Origin: Actinomycetota bacterium
GTDB taxonomy: Bacteria; Actinomycetota; Thermoleophilia; Gaiellales; Gaiellaceae
DNA: 8,897 nt
Assembly: GCA_005883235.1 (NCBI GenBank)
Contig: VAYE01000031.1
Location: 1 to 8,897, forward strand
Reading direction: 5' to 3'
Each line of letters starts with the position of its first letter. Position 1 is the first letter of the stretch. The notes beneath the pieces were generated by a model, which was not told the origin of the DNA, made no database searches, and worked only from the letters and a program-made list of their open reading frames with translations. The position numbers were made by a program, and so were the translations under genes. Below are positions 1 to 6,753 of the stretch, in pieces.

Positions 1-2
1 AG

Positions 3-2102
3 GGCGCGACGGGAGCGAACGGAGCAACCGGCGCCAAAGGTGTGACGGGAGCAAAGGGGGTGACGGGCGCCAAGGGCGCGACGGGTGGGAAGGGTGCAAC
101 GGGATCGACAGGAGCTACCGGAGCGAAGGGCGCAACCGGAGCCCGCGGGCCGACGGGTGCGCGCGGTCCGACCGGCGCTCGCGGTCCGACAGGGTCAAAG
201 GGCTCGACTGGAGCGAAGGGTGAAACCGGCTCGAACGGCGCCACGGGGGCCAAGGGCGCGACCGGGGCGAAGGGCGCGACCGGGGCGAACGGCGCGACCG
301 GCGCGACCGGAGCGAAGGGCGCCACGGGTTCCCGGGGTGCAACCGGCGCGAAGGGCGCAACTGGAGCCCGCGGCCCGACGGGCGCGCGTGGTCCGACCGG
401 GTCTCGTGGGCCGACGGGGGCAAAGGGCTTGACCGGAGCGAAGGGTGCAACCGGCTCGAACGGCGCAACAGGCGCGAAGGGCGCGACCGGGGCCAAAGGC
501 TCGACTGGAGCAAAGGGCACAACCGGCTCGAATGGCGCCACGGGCCCCAAGGGCGCGACCGGGGCGAAGGGCGCAACTGGAGGCCGCGGTCCGACGGGTG
601 CGCGTGGTCCGACCGGGTCTCGTGGGCCGACGGGGGCGAAGGGCTCGACCGGAACGAAGGGTGCAACCGGCTCGAACGGCGTAACAGGCGTGAAGGGTGC
701 AACCGGAACCAAGGGCGCAACGGGGGCGAAGGGAGCAACCGGCGCGAACGGTGCGACCGGCGCGAAGGGCGTCACCGGTGCCAAGGGCGTGACGGGTGCG
801 AAGGGTGCAACTGGGGCCCGCGGTCCGACGGGCGCGCGTGGTCCGACCGGCGCTCGTGGCCCGACGGGAGCCAAGGGCTCAACCGGAGCCAAGGGATCGA
901 CCGGCGCCAACGGCGCGACCGGGGCGAACGGTGCGACAGGCGTGAAGGGTGCGACCGGCGCGAAGGGATCGACCGGCGCCAACGGCGCGACCGGGGCGAA
1001 CGGTGCGACTGGGGCGAAGGGCGCGACTGGAGCTCGCGGTCCGACAGGTGCGCGTGGTCCGACTGGCGCTCGCGGGCCGACCGGGGCGAAGGGCTCGACT
1101 GGAGCGAAGGGTGCAACCGGGTCGAAGGGCGCGACAGGCACAAAGGGTACGACTGGCGCGAAGGGCGCGACCGGGTCGAAGGGCGCGACTGGAGCTCGCG
1201 GTCCGACGGGCGCGCGTGGTCCGACCGGCGCTCGTGGCCCGACGGGGGCGAAGGGATCGACCGGAGCGAAGGGTGCAACCGGCTCGAGCGGCGCTACGGG
1301 CGCCAAGGGCACGACCGGGTCGAAGGGTGCGACTGGGGCGAAGGGCGCAACGGGCGCGAAGGGCGCGACCGGCTCCAAGGGCGTCACAGGCTCGAAGGGC
1401 GCGACAGGATCGAAGGGTGCGACCGGAGCGAAGGGCGCGACAGGAGCCCGCGGTCCCACCGGGGCGCGTGGCCCGACAGGGGCGAAGGGTGCGACAGGAG
1501 CCAAGGGAGCAACCGGCTCCAGCGGCGCCACAGGCGCCAAGGGCACGACCGGCGCGCGCGGGCCGACCGGCGTCCGCGGGCCCACGGGCGCGAAGGGCGT
1601 CACCGGCGCCAAGGGCCCGACCGGCACGAACGGCACGGACGGCACGAACGGCAGTCGCGGTCCGACCGGCGCCAAGGGCGCGACGGGCTCCAAGGGGCCG
1701 ACCGGCTCCCGCGGCCCCACCGGCTCTCGCGGTCCGACCGGCGCCAAGGGCACCACAGGCGCCAAGGGCACGACCGGCTCGCGAGGCCCGACCGGCCCGG
1801 GCTTCTCCCCGTCGTATCGCGCCGGCAACAACGTGGCCGCGACGAAGAGCGGCAACACGTACACCTACACGTACCCGACCGCGCTCGCGGCCGGCACGTA
1901 CGTCGTCCACGTCGGGCTCCACGGTGCTCAGAGCATGGGCTTCAGCGGGAACGGGACGATGCCGTTCCCGACCGTCCTGACCTCGACGAACACCGGCTTC
2001 ACCTTCGAGTTCGAAGACCTGAGCAACGGCGGTGTGCTCGCGCTCACGAGCGCGCCGGCGTCGCTGAACATCGACTACCAGACGCTGCTCCAGAATCAGT
2101 AA
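3..2102 (+). CDS. Collagen-like repeat protein, 5'-truncated by window edge
   Basis: The reading frame is open from the first bases of the window and position 3 already encodes Gly-Ala-Thr, so the GTG at 42 is an internal valine codon and the true start lies upstream. The visible 699 residues comprise 200 uninterrupted Gly-X-Y triplets (3-1802) and then a 99-residue non-collagenous C-terminal domain (1803-2099), stop TAA at 2100. The triplets pair into hexads of the form G-x-K/R/N/S-G-x-T, with Thr almost always closing the second triplet. Proline is mostly confined to RGPT blocks. The repeat has only about one Glu and one Asp, so it is strongly basic. The C-terminal domain is rich in Thr, Tyr, Gly and beta-prone stretches and has no LPxTG motif or hydrophobic tail, so a wall-anchoring signal is not visible. 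By analogy with other bacterial collagens such as BclA of Bacillus, the triplets should form a triple helix, the C-terminal domain may trimerise and the Thr residues may be glycosylated; these are inferences. The signal peptide and N-terminus are outside the window. Confidence 0.93.
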   Translation, partial: GATGANGATGAKGVTGAKGVTGAKGATGGKGATGSTGATGAKGATGARGPTGARGPTGARGPTGSKGSTGAKGETGSNGATGAKGATGAKGATGANGATGATGAKGATGSRGATGAKGATGARGPTGARGPTGSRGPTGAKGLTGAKGATGSNGATGAKGATGAKGSTGAKGTTGSNGATGPKGATGAKGATGGRGPTGARGPTGSRGPTGAKGSTGTKGATGSNGVTGVKGATGTKGATGAKGATGANGATGAKGVTGAKGVTGAKGATGARGPTGARGPTGARGPTGAKGSTGAKGSTGANGATGANGATGVKGATGAKGSTGANGATGANGATGAKGATGARGPTGARGPTGARGPTGAKGSTGAKGATGSKGATGTKGTTGAKGATGSKGATGARGPTGARGPTGARGPTGAKGSTGAKGATGSSGATGAKGTTGSKGATGAKGATGAKGATGSKGVTGSKGATGSKGATGAKGATGARGPTGARGPTGAKGATGAKGATGSSGATGAKGTTGARGPTGVRGPTGAKGVTGAKGPTGTNGTDGTNGSRGPTGAKGATGSKGPTGSRGPTGSRGPTGAKGTTGAKGTTGSRGPTGPGFSPSYRAGNNVAATKSGNTYTYTYPTALAAGTYVVHVGLHGAQSMGFSGNGTMPFPTVLTSTNTGFTFEFEDLSNGGVLALTSAPASLNIDYQTLLQNQ
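138..1589 (+). repeat. Higher-order repeat marked by RGPT blocks, about 216 bp period
   Basis: Blocks of two or three consecutive G-x-R-G-P-T hexads begin at 138, 363, 579, 813, 1029, 1191, 1443 and 1551. Spacings are 225, 216, 234, 216, 162, 252 and 108 bp, that is 12.5, 12, 13, 12, 9, 14 and 6 hexads. Copies around 384-421 and 600-637 are identical over 38 bp at an offset of exactly 216 bp and stay nearly identical for about 60 bp further, so at least part of the array arose by duplication of a 216-bp unit. Confidence 0.8.
891..1009 (+). repeat. 47-bp exact direct repeat, 72-bp offset
   Basis: Positions 891-937 and 963-1009 are identical over 47 bp, offset by four hexads (72 bp). Both encode the same [16 protein letters not shown] run. 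The synonymous third positions also match, which indicates recent duplication by slippage or unequal recombination rather than protein-level selection alone. Confidence 0.85.
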
Positions 2103-2141
2103 CGCCCGAGCTCGACGGCGACCGGCAGTAGTGTCCCGGCC

Positions 2142-2411
2142 GTGGCGCTCAGGATCTTCGTGGCCGGGTTGGTCGCGGCGGTTGCCGTCGGCGGGGCCGT
2201 GTGGCTTCATGGCTACCGGGAGTACGGCCCTATCACCACCGTCTCGTACGGTGACGGCGTCTCGTACACGGGCCAGAGCGCGATCGTGAGCGCCGGAAGC
2301 ACGAGCGTGCATCCGTCCTGGGCAGATCCGCTTGCGGCCGGCATCGTGGTGGCGGCGCTCGGTTTCGGGGCGGCGATCGTCGTCCCGCGTTTCGCGAGAC
2401 CCTCTTACTAG
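2142..2411 (+). CDS. Small two-TM membrane protein, unknown function
   Basis: This 89-residue protein starts at GTG 2142, 39 bp after the collagen-like gene stop and in the same frame. No convincing Shine-Dalgarno sequence precedes it. Hydrophobic segments lie at about residues 4-22 and 64-81, separated by a 40-residue loop rich in Gly, Ser, Thr and Tyr (around residues 26-58, with Y-G-D-G-V-S-Y-T-G). A basic end (P-R-F-A-R-P-S-Y) follows the second helix. The positive-inside rule is ambiguous: there is an Arg before TM1 and two after TM2, which suggests both ends are cytoplasmic and the loop is outside. I do not recognise a family. The position suggests co-transcription with the collagen-like gene and perhaps an envelope partner role, but that is inference. 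The stop TAG (2409-2411) overlaps the stop of the convergent membrane protein gene. Confidence 0.65.
   Translation: MALRIFVAGLVAAVAVGGAVWLHGYREYGPITTVSYGDGVSYTGQSAIVSAGSTSVHPSWADPLAAGIVVAALGFGAAIVVPRFARPSY
2408..2411. other. Shared CTAG at convergent gene ends
   Basis: The palindrome CTAG contains the plus-strand stop TAG (2409-2411) of the small two-TM gene and the minus-strand stop TAG (2410-2408) of the large membrane protein gene. The two transcription units meet with no intergenic spacer, so any terminator must lie inside coding sequence of the opposing gene. Confidence 0.9.
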
Positions 2412-4690
2412 GCGACGGCCTCCACCCAGTCGAGCCGCTGCCCGCAGAGCGAGGCGGCATTCGACGGCGAGACCGACACGAGGCGGACACGCGTGTCTGG
2501 CGCCACCGCGACCGGCCCGAGCGGGAAGGGCGCGACGCCGCGCGAGCCGGGCCTCCAGCCGCCGGACGTGAGCGACAGCGTCAGCCTGTGGTCGCCGGTG
2601 CGAAGTCTCACCGAGCCGAGGTCGACGTACTGTCCCGTCCACTCGAGCTGGTGGCGGGCCACGCCGACGCGGCGCCCGTCCACCGCCGCCGCGACCCGGC
2701 CGAGGAACGAGCCGCCGACCCAGACGTCGTAGGCGCCGCGGGTCGTGTGGAAGCGCGTCGCGAAGGACGAGCCGGAGACGGGGAAGACGGCGACGCGCTC
2801 GCGGGGCGCTGCCACGAGCCGCCGCACGCCGGCCAGGCTCGCCAGCCGCAGCACCGAGGCGCAGCGCGGAACCGCGCCCGGATCGGTCTCGGTCCCGAGC
2901 GGGAGGTGCTCGAGGATGCGCTGCGCGCCGGGCCGGCGCTGCCAGACCTCGTACCAGTGCCGCCGGTCCACGAGGCGGTACTCGGACGGCGGCCGGCTCG
3001 CGACAGGCGAGCGACGCAGGACGAGCGTGGGGTAGACCTCGAGGGCGTCCAGGCGAAAGCGGTCGATGTCGGCGTAGGCGAGCGGCTGGAGCGGCTGGTT
3101 GGAGCGGAGCGGGATGAGTCGCCGCCGGAGCTCGGAGGTGCCCTCGGCGTCGAGGCGGCGGAGGAAGTGGCGGGCGCCGTAGGGCTCGAACTCCGTCATC
3201 AGCGCCGGGCCCTGGCCGGCGTAGCGCTTGCCGATCGACTCGAGCTCGGCGAGCCGCGCACGCGGGGCGAGCCAGACCTCGCGGTAGGCGAGGACGTTCG
3301 ACCACGCGACCCCGCCGACGACCGCGGCGGCGAGCACGGCCGCCTCGATCTTGCGTCCCGCCACGGCCAACCCGCCGGCGGCCGCGAGCGCGAGCAGCAC
3401 GAACGCGGGCGAAGCGCTCGCGAGCGACTTCCCCGCCACCCAGGGAGAGCCGACCTCGAAGAGCACGACCGCGCCGAGCAGTGCGCCACCCGCGTAGAGG
3501 AGGAGCTCCCACGAGCGGCGGAGCCACGCCCACACGAGGCCGCCCGCGCCCGCGACGAAGACGAGGCCGACGAGGACGTGCGTGGGCGCGAGGTCGTGCG
3601 GCGAGCGGCGGAAGTCGCCGTTCGGCCAGATCCCGGCGAGCTGGAGAAAGCGCAGCGGGCGGATCAGGTTGCCGATCTCCGTGCCGCTCGTGAACGCGCC
3701 CGAGTGGTGGAGCCAGGTGAACGCGGCGACGATCGGCGGGATCGCGAAGGCCACGGCGGCCACGGCGAAGACGGCCACGGCGCGAGCAGCCACGGCCGGG
3801 CCGCGCCGCCAGACGACGAGCACGAGCGCGGGGAGGAGGAGCGCGAGCCAGATCGCCCCGCCGACGCTCATCACGCCGACGATCGCCGCCGCGGCGGCCG
3901 CGAGCGGGATCGCGGCCCGCGCCGGGCCGTCCTCGACGAGGGGCGCGACGCAGGCGGCGAGGACGGCCAGCAGGAGCGCGAGCGCGAGCTCCTTGATCCC
4001 GCCCCAGAGCGAGTAGCCGTAGAGGATCGCCGGCTGCGCGGCCACGAAGGCGACGGCTGCCCGGAGCGGCCGTGACGGGACGACGCGGCCGGCGAGCGCG
4101 TACAGGGCCAGGGCGAGTAGCCCGCCGAGGAGCGCAAGGTACGGCTGCCACAGCCATGCGGCGTCGATCCCGAGCAGGCGCTGCGCCACGCCGAGGGGCG
4201 CGAACGAGCCGACGGGGTAGCCGTAGGCGAGGCTCGTGTGCAAGGTTGCCTCGTAGGTCGAGGGCGCGAGACCGGAGAGGTCGCGGCCGTGCGACTCGAC
4301 CCGGTCGAGCATCGCCAGGTACGTCGCGGTGTCGTCGAGCTTGATGTAGCCGTCGAAGGTCGCGCGGCCCGAGAGGATCGTCGGCGCGCCGTACGCGAGG
4401 TAGGCGGCGAGCCCGGCGGCCGCTCCCCACGGGTCGACGGCGAGCACGCGGCGCGGAGCGAGGGCGAGCCCGATCACCGCGAGCGCGACGACGAGCGGCG
4501 CCGCCAGCACCGCCGTCCCTCCGGAGAGCGTCGGGAACTGCGAGGCGACGACGACGAGCGCGAAGCCGACGGGGAGGAGGAGCGGCCACGGCAGCCTCAG
4601 GCCGCCCGCGAGCTCGAGCAGGAGGCCGCAGCCGAGCGCGAGGGCGCCCAGGAGGAGCGGCAGGAGCAGCCAGGCGGCGACGAGCGTCAG
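2408..4690 (-). CDS. Large polytopic membrane protein, GT-C glycosyltransferase-like
   Basis: The frame encodes about 760 residues if it starts at CTG 4690, or 700 from the first ATG/GTG/TTG-type codon, a GTG at 4510. I prefer the longer form: the 60 extra codons encode two more hydrophobic helices in a typical N-terminal pattern (L-T-L-V-A-A-W-L-L-L-P-L-L-L), and CTG overlaps the upstream stop as CTGA, matching the GTGA coupling used elsewhere in the window. About 13 hydrophobic segments are visible. An early extracytoplasmic loop carries F-D-G-Y-I-K-L-D-D-T-A-T-Y (DD at residues 119-120 of the long form), the position where GT-C glycosyltransferases keep acidic catalytic or metal residues. 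The last 150 residues look beta-rich (Y-D-V-W-V-G-G-S-F and L-R-T-G-D-H-R-L-T-L-S-L), like a carbohydrate-binding or jelly-roll domain. A role in lipid-linked sugar transfer or surface polysaccharide assembly is inferred. It is third in the operon with the CstB-like and single-TM genes. Confidence 0.8.
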   Translation of the reverse strand: MTLVAAWLLLPLLLGALALGCGLLLELAGGLRLPWPLLLPVGFALVVVASQFPTLSGGTAVLAAPLVVALAVIGLALAPRRVLAVDPWGAAAGLAAYLAYGAPTILSGRATFDGYIKLDDTATYLAMLDRVESHGRDLSGLAPSTYEATLHTSLAYGYPVGSFAPLGVAQRLLGIDAAWLWQPYLALLGGLLALALYALAGRVVPSRPLRAAVAFVAAQPAILYGYSLWGGIKELALALLLAVLAACVAPLVEDGPARAAIPLAAAAAAIVGVMSVGGAIWLALLLPALVLVVWRRGPAVAARAVAVFAVAAVAFAIPPIVAAFTWLHHSGAFTSGTEIGNLIRPLRFLQLAGIWPNGDFRRSPHDLAPTHVLVGLVFVAGAGGLVWAWLRRSWELLLYAGGALLGAVVLFEVGSPWVAGKSLASASPAFVLLALAAAGGLAVAGRKIEAAVLAAAVVGGVAWSNVLAYREVWLAPRARLAELESIGKRYAGQGPALMTEFEPYGARHFLRRLDAEGTSELRRRLIPLRSNQPLQPLAYADIDRFRLDALEVYPTLVLRRSPVASRPPSEYRLVDRRHWYEVWQRRPGAQRILEHLPLGTETDPGAVPRCASVLRLASLAGVRRLVAAPRERVAVFPVSGSSFATRFHTTRGAYDVWVGGSFLGRVAAAVDGRRVGVARHQLEWTGQYVDLGSVRLRTGDHRLTLSLTSGGWRPGSRGVAPFPLGPVAVAPDTRVRLVSVSPSNAASLCGQRLDWVEAVA

Positions 4691-5298
4691 GCGATCGGGC
4701 GAACCGTGCCGCTGCGGACGAGCTGCCGCGCACGGCTCGGGTTCGGGTCGAAGACCTCGACCTGGAACTTCGAGCCGGGATAGGCGAGGTAGACGTTCGT
4801 CGCCGCGCTCTGGTTGTAGACCGCGAGCCCGCCGCGCGAGGTGTGGAAGGTGACCGCGCCGGACTCCTTCGCCGCGGTGCGGACCGCCTTGTACGCGTCC
4901 TTCACGGGATAGGTCGCGACGATGAGGTAGGCGGCGCGGCGGTCGCCGATCGGCACGCCCTTCGGCAGGTAGCGGATGTAGATGCGGCCGTCGGTGACCT
5001 GCGTGAGCTCGTACTTCACCTTGGGCTGCGGGCCGGCCCAGTAGATCGGGTGGCCCGAGGCTTGGGCGAGCGCGCGGAGGGTCTGCGGGCTCGCCGCCTT
5101 GATCGTCTCACGCGGCTTGGGCGTCTTCTTGCCCGGCTTGTGGGTGGTGCTCGTCTTCGCGGTGGAGGACGTGTTGTCGTTGCCGCGGACGACGAGCCAG
5201 ACGACGAACGCGATCGCAAGCGCCAGCGCGACGACGGCCCCGATCCGGATCGGGGCCTGGCGGCTGCGCCCAGCTGAGGTCGCTCCGTCGGCCACCAC
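4687..5298 (-). CDS. Single-TM protein with extracytoplasmic domain, unknown function
   Basis: The protein has 203 residues. It starts at GTG 5298 (a second GTG follows directly at 5295 and could be used instead), 6 bp after the stop of the CstB-like gene. Residues 1-17 are polar and basic, 18-38 form one transmembrane helix, and 39-66 are a Ser/Thr/Lys/Pro-rich linker (T-S-T-T-H-K-P-G-K-K-T-P-K-P). Residues 67-203 form a compact alpha/beta domain with motifs H-P-I-Y-W-A-G-P (83-90), Y-I-R-Y-L-P-K-G (107-114) and A-A-Y-L-I-V-A-T-Y (122-130). The topology implies a cytoplasmic N-terminus and an outside C-terminal domain. I do not recognise the domain and see no catalytic triad or Cys residues. 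The stop TGA (4689-4687) overlaps the presumed CTG start of the next gene. Tight spacing on both sides argues for one operon with the CstB-like and GT-C-like genes. Confidence 0.85.
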   Translation of the reverse strand: MVADGATSAGRSRQAPIRIGAVVALALAIAFVVWLVVRGNDNTSSTAKTSTTHKPGKKTPKPRETIKAASPQTLRALAQASGHPIYWAGPQPKVKYELTQVTDGRIYIRYLPKGVPIGDRRAAYLIVATYPVKDAYKAVRTAAKESGAVTFHTSRGGLAVYNQSAATNVYLAYPGSKFQVEVFDPNPSRARQLVRSGTVRPIA

Positions 5299-5304
5299 GG
5301 CAGC

Positions 5305-6675
5305 TTAGTTCGCCTCGGGCTTCGAACTCCCTTTCAAGAGGTCCTCGACCCCACCGTCGGTGACGTGGATCACGTTTTCGAGCCCGGCTCGGCGCAGGAG
5401 CGAGGCGGCGAGCGAGCTCCGGTTTCCCGCCGAGCACGCGACGGCGAGCGGCTCGCCGCGCGGGAGGTCGGCGGGGACGCCGTCGCGGAGCTCGTGGTAG
5501 GGCACGTGGAGCGAGCCTTCGACGTGCCCTTCCTCCCACTCGTCGTCCTCGCGCACGTCGAGAACGGTCACGTCCCGCGCGTGCAGCCGCCGCGCGAGCT
5601 CCGCCGGGTCGATCGCCGGCGTCGACTCCGTCTTGAGCCCGGCTGCCTGCCACGCGGCGATCCCGCCCGCGACGAAGCCATTCAGGTTGCGGAAGCCGAT
5701 CGCCTCGAGGTTCCGCGCGAGCGTCACGGCGTCCGCGTCGCTCGCGGCGAGGACGACCACGTCGTCGTCGGCCTCGACGACCCACGCGGCTCGGGTCCCG
5801 GCTCCGGAGTGGGTCTGCGTCACGCTGAGCGATCCCGGCATGTGGATGGCGTCGAACTCGCGCGGCTCGCGTCCGTCGACGAGCACCGCGCCGGCATCGA
5901 GGAGCGCCTTCGCACCCGCCGGCGCGAGCGGCTCGAGCGAGACCGTCTCGGTGACGAGCGGCCCGCGGTTCAGCGCGACGATGCGCTCGAAGTTCGGCGG
6001 CTGCGGCTGCGGGCTCGTGACCAGCTCGCGCACGAACGCGTCCTCGTCGAGCCGGAGCAGCGGGTTGAAGCGCCGCTCGAAGCCGATCGTCGAGCCGGGC
6101 TTCTCGCTCATCCCGGCGCCGCCGCAGAGCGAGCCGCCGACGTGGCCGGGCCAGACCTCGACGAAGTCCTCGTGCTCGAGGAGACGGTCGAGCGAGCGGT
6201 GGAGCCCGCGCGCGCCCTCCTCGGGCTCGACGGCCAGGTCCGGCCGGGCCACGTCGCCGACGAAGAGCGAGTCGCCCGTCAGGAGGAGCCAGGGCACTTC
6301 CTCGCGGCTGCGATCCTCGACCACGAAGGCGAGGTGCTCGGGCCTGTGTCCGGGCGTGCGGACGGCGGTGATGCGTGCGTCGCCGAGCTCGAGGGCCGTT
6401 CCCTCCTCGAGCGGCTCGTGGTCGTGCTCGGCGCCCGCCTGGGCGCTGACGTGCAGCGTCGCGCCGGTCGCGGCGGCGAGGCGCCCATGGCCCGAGAGAT
6501 GGTCGGCGTGGTTGTGTGTCTCGAGGACGTGCCGGATCCGGAAGTCGTGCTCGTGCGCGAGCTCGAGGTAGTCCTCGATCCGCCACTTGGGGTCGACGAC
6601 CGCCGCCTCGCCGCCGTCGGCGATCACGTACGACGCGCAGCCGAGATCCTCGTGCAGGATCTGCCGGAAAAACAT
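5305..6675 (-). CDS. CstB-like persulfide dioxygenase-sulfurtransferase (MBL + pseudo-rhodanese + rhodanese)
   Basis: The 456-residue protein has three domains. Residues 1-240 form a metallo-beta-lactamase fold with T-H-N-H-A-D-H (H54, H56, D58, H59), H110 in T-P-G-H, D135 in T-G-D-S and H178 in P-G-H, the iron ligand set of ETHE1-type persulfide dioxygenases. The loop G-S-L-C-G holds C184. Residues about 250-350 form a rhodanese-like domain whose active-site position is Ala (A311, by alignment with the next domain), so it should be inactive. Residues about 353-450 form a rhodanese with an intact loop C-S-A-G-N-R (C414). This order and length match Staphylococcus aureus CstB (about 444 residues), which oxidises low-molecular-weight persulfides and transfers sulfane sulfur to give thiosulfate. 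The start at ATG 6675 gives the family-typical N-terminus M-F-F-R-Q-I-L. Cytoplasmic sulfide/persulfide detoxification is the likely role. It is first in its operon, behind a palindrome-rich leader. Other MBL-rhodanese sulfurtransferases remain possible. Confidence 0.9.
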   Translation of the reverse strand: MFFRQILHEDLGCASYVIADGGEAAVVDPKWRIEDYLELAHEHDFRIRHVLETHNHADHLSGHGRLAAATGATLHVSAQAGAEHDHEPLEEGTALELGDARITAVRTPGHRPEHLAFVVEDRSREEVPWLLLTGDSLFVGDVARPDLAVEPEEGARGLHRSLDRLLEHEDFVEVWPGHVGGSLCGGAGMSEKPGSTIGFERRFNPLLRLDEDAFVRELVTSPQPQPPNFERIVALNRGPLVTETVSLEPLAPAGAKALLDAGAVLVDGREPREFDAIHMPGSLSVTQTHSGAGTRAAWVVEADDDVVVLAASDADAVTLARNLEAIGFRNLNGFVAGGIAAWQAAGLKTESTPAIDPAELARRLHARDVTVLDVREDDEWEEGHVEGSLHVPYHELRDGVPADLPRGEPLAVACSAGNRSSLAASLLRRAGLENVIHVTDGGVEDLLKGSSKPEAN

Positions 6676-6680
6676 CTCTA

Positions 6681-6698
6681 GGCACCGCTTGCGGTGCC
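6681..6698. promoter_or_regulatory. 18-bp inverted repeat 5 bp before the CstB-like start; candidate operator or RNA hairpin
   Basis: GGCACCGC-TT-GCGGTGCC is a perfect inverted repeat with 8-bp arms and a 2-bp centre. It ends 5 bp before the ATG at 6675, where a ribosome binding site would lie. In the minus-strand RNA it could form a hairpin that covers the start region; as DNA it could bind a dimeric repressor. No strong Shine-Dalgarno sequence is visible between it and the ATG (only GAG abutting it). Confidence 0.55.
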
Positions 6699-6707
6699 GC
6701 CATCAGG

Positions 6708-6728
6708 ATGTGCGGGTTTCCCGCACGT
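6708..6728. terminator. GC-rich inverted repeat, candidate hairpin terminator or operator
   Basis: GTGCGGG-TTT-CCCGCAC (6710-6726) has 7-bp perfect arms and a 3-nt loop; one wobble pair and one A-T pair extend it to 6708-6728. It lies 36 bp downstream of the 43-codon ORF on the minus strand. No T-tract follows on the minus strand, so an intrinsic terminator is only tentative; actinobacterial terminators often lack one. A regulatory site for the CstB-like operon is the alternative. Confidence 0.4.
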
Positions 6729-6734
6729 CCGTCT

Positions 6735-6753
6735 GAACCGACCGGTCGAACCG
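6735..6753. promoter_or_regulatory. Palindrome CGACCGGTCG flanked by GAACCG direct repeats
   Basis: The 10-bp perfect palindrome CGACCGGTCG (6739-6748) is embedded between two GAACCG copies at 6735-6740 and 6748-6753, 13 bp apart. It lies about 60 bp upstream of the CstB-like start, where a promoter or activator site would be expected. No certain -10 or -35 hexamers could be assigned. In DNA this GC-rich, a short symmetric motif can arise by chance. Confidence 0.35.

Larger units (their letters stand above)
3..1802 (+). repeat. Collagen-type Gly-X-Y repeat with 18-bp hexad period
   Basis: Every third codon is glycine for 200 triplets. The basic unit is 18 bp (six codons), typically G-A-K-G-A-T. 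Hexad phase slips by one triplet in two places: an extra GAT triplet at 291-308, and the GTN-GTD-GTN stretch at about 1620-1655 just before the last RGPT copies. The period is therefore maintained in hexads rather than just in triplets. Confidence 0.95.

Noticed and set aside
42..44. GTG at 42 as the true start of the collagen-like gene
   Set aside because: The Gly-X-Y frame continues back to position 3 without a break, and no signal peptide or ribosome binding site precedes 42.
3..1802. CRISPR array or tandem satellite
   Set aside because: The repeats are in frame, protein-coding with Gly at every third residue, and have no unique spacers.
2588..4075. A 495-codon plus-strand frame opposite the membrane protein
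   Set aside because: It is rich in Arg, Glu, Gly and Asp as the mirror image of GC-rich hydrophobic codons, and has no motif. The minus-strand frame encodes about 13 membrane helices.
879..4733. A 1284-codon open frame on the minus strand
   Set aside because: It spans the antisense of the collagen repeat and a shifted frame of the membrane protein gene. Its translation is Arg/Ala/Pro-rich low-complexity sequence with no fold, which is expected in high-GC DNA. The frames on the correct strands give recognisable proteins.
5108..6703. A 531-codon minus-strand frame starting at ATG 6703 over the CstB-like gene
   Set aside because: It is a shifted frame of the CstB-like gene, Arg/Pro/Ala-rich and without domains, while the real frame has complete metal-ligand and rhodanese motifs.
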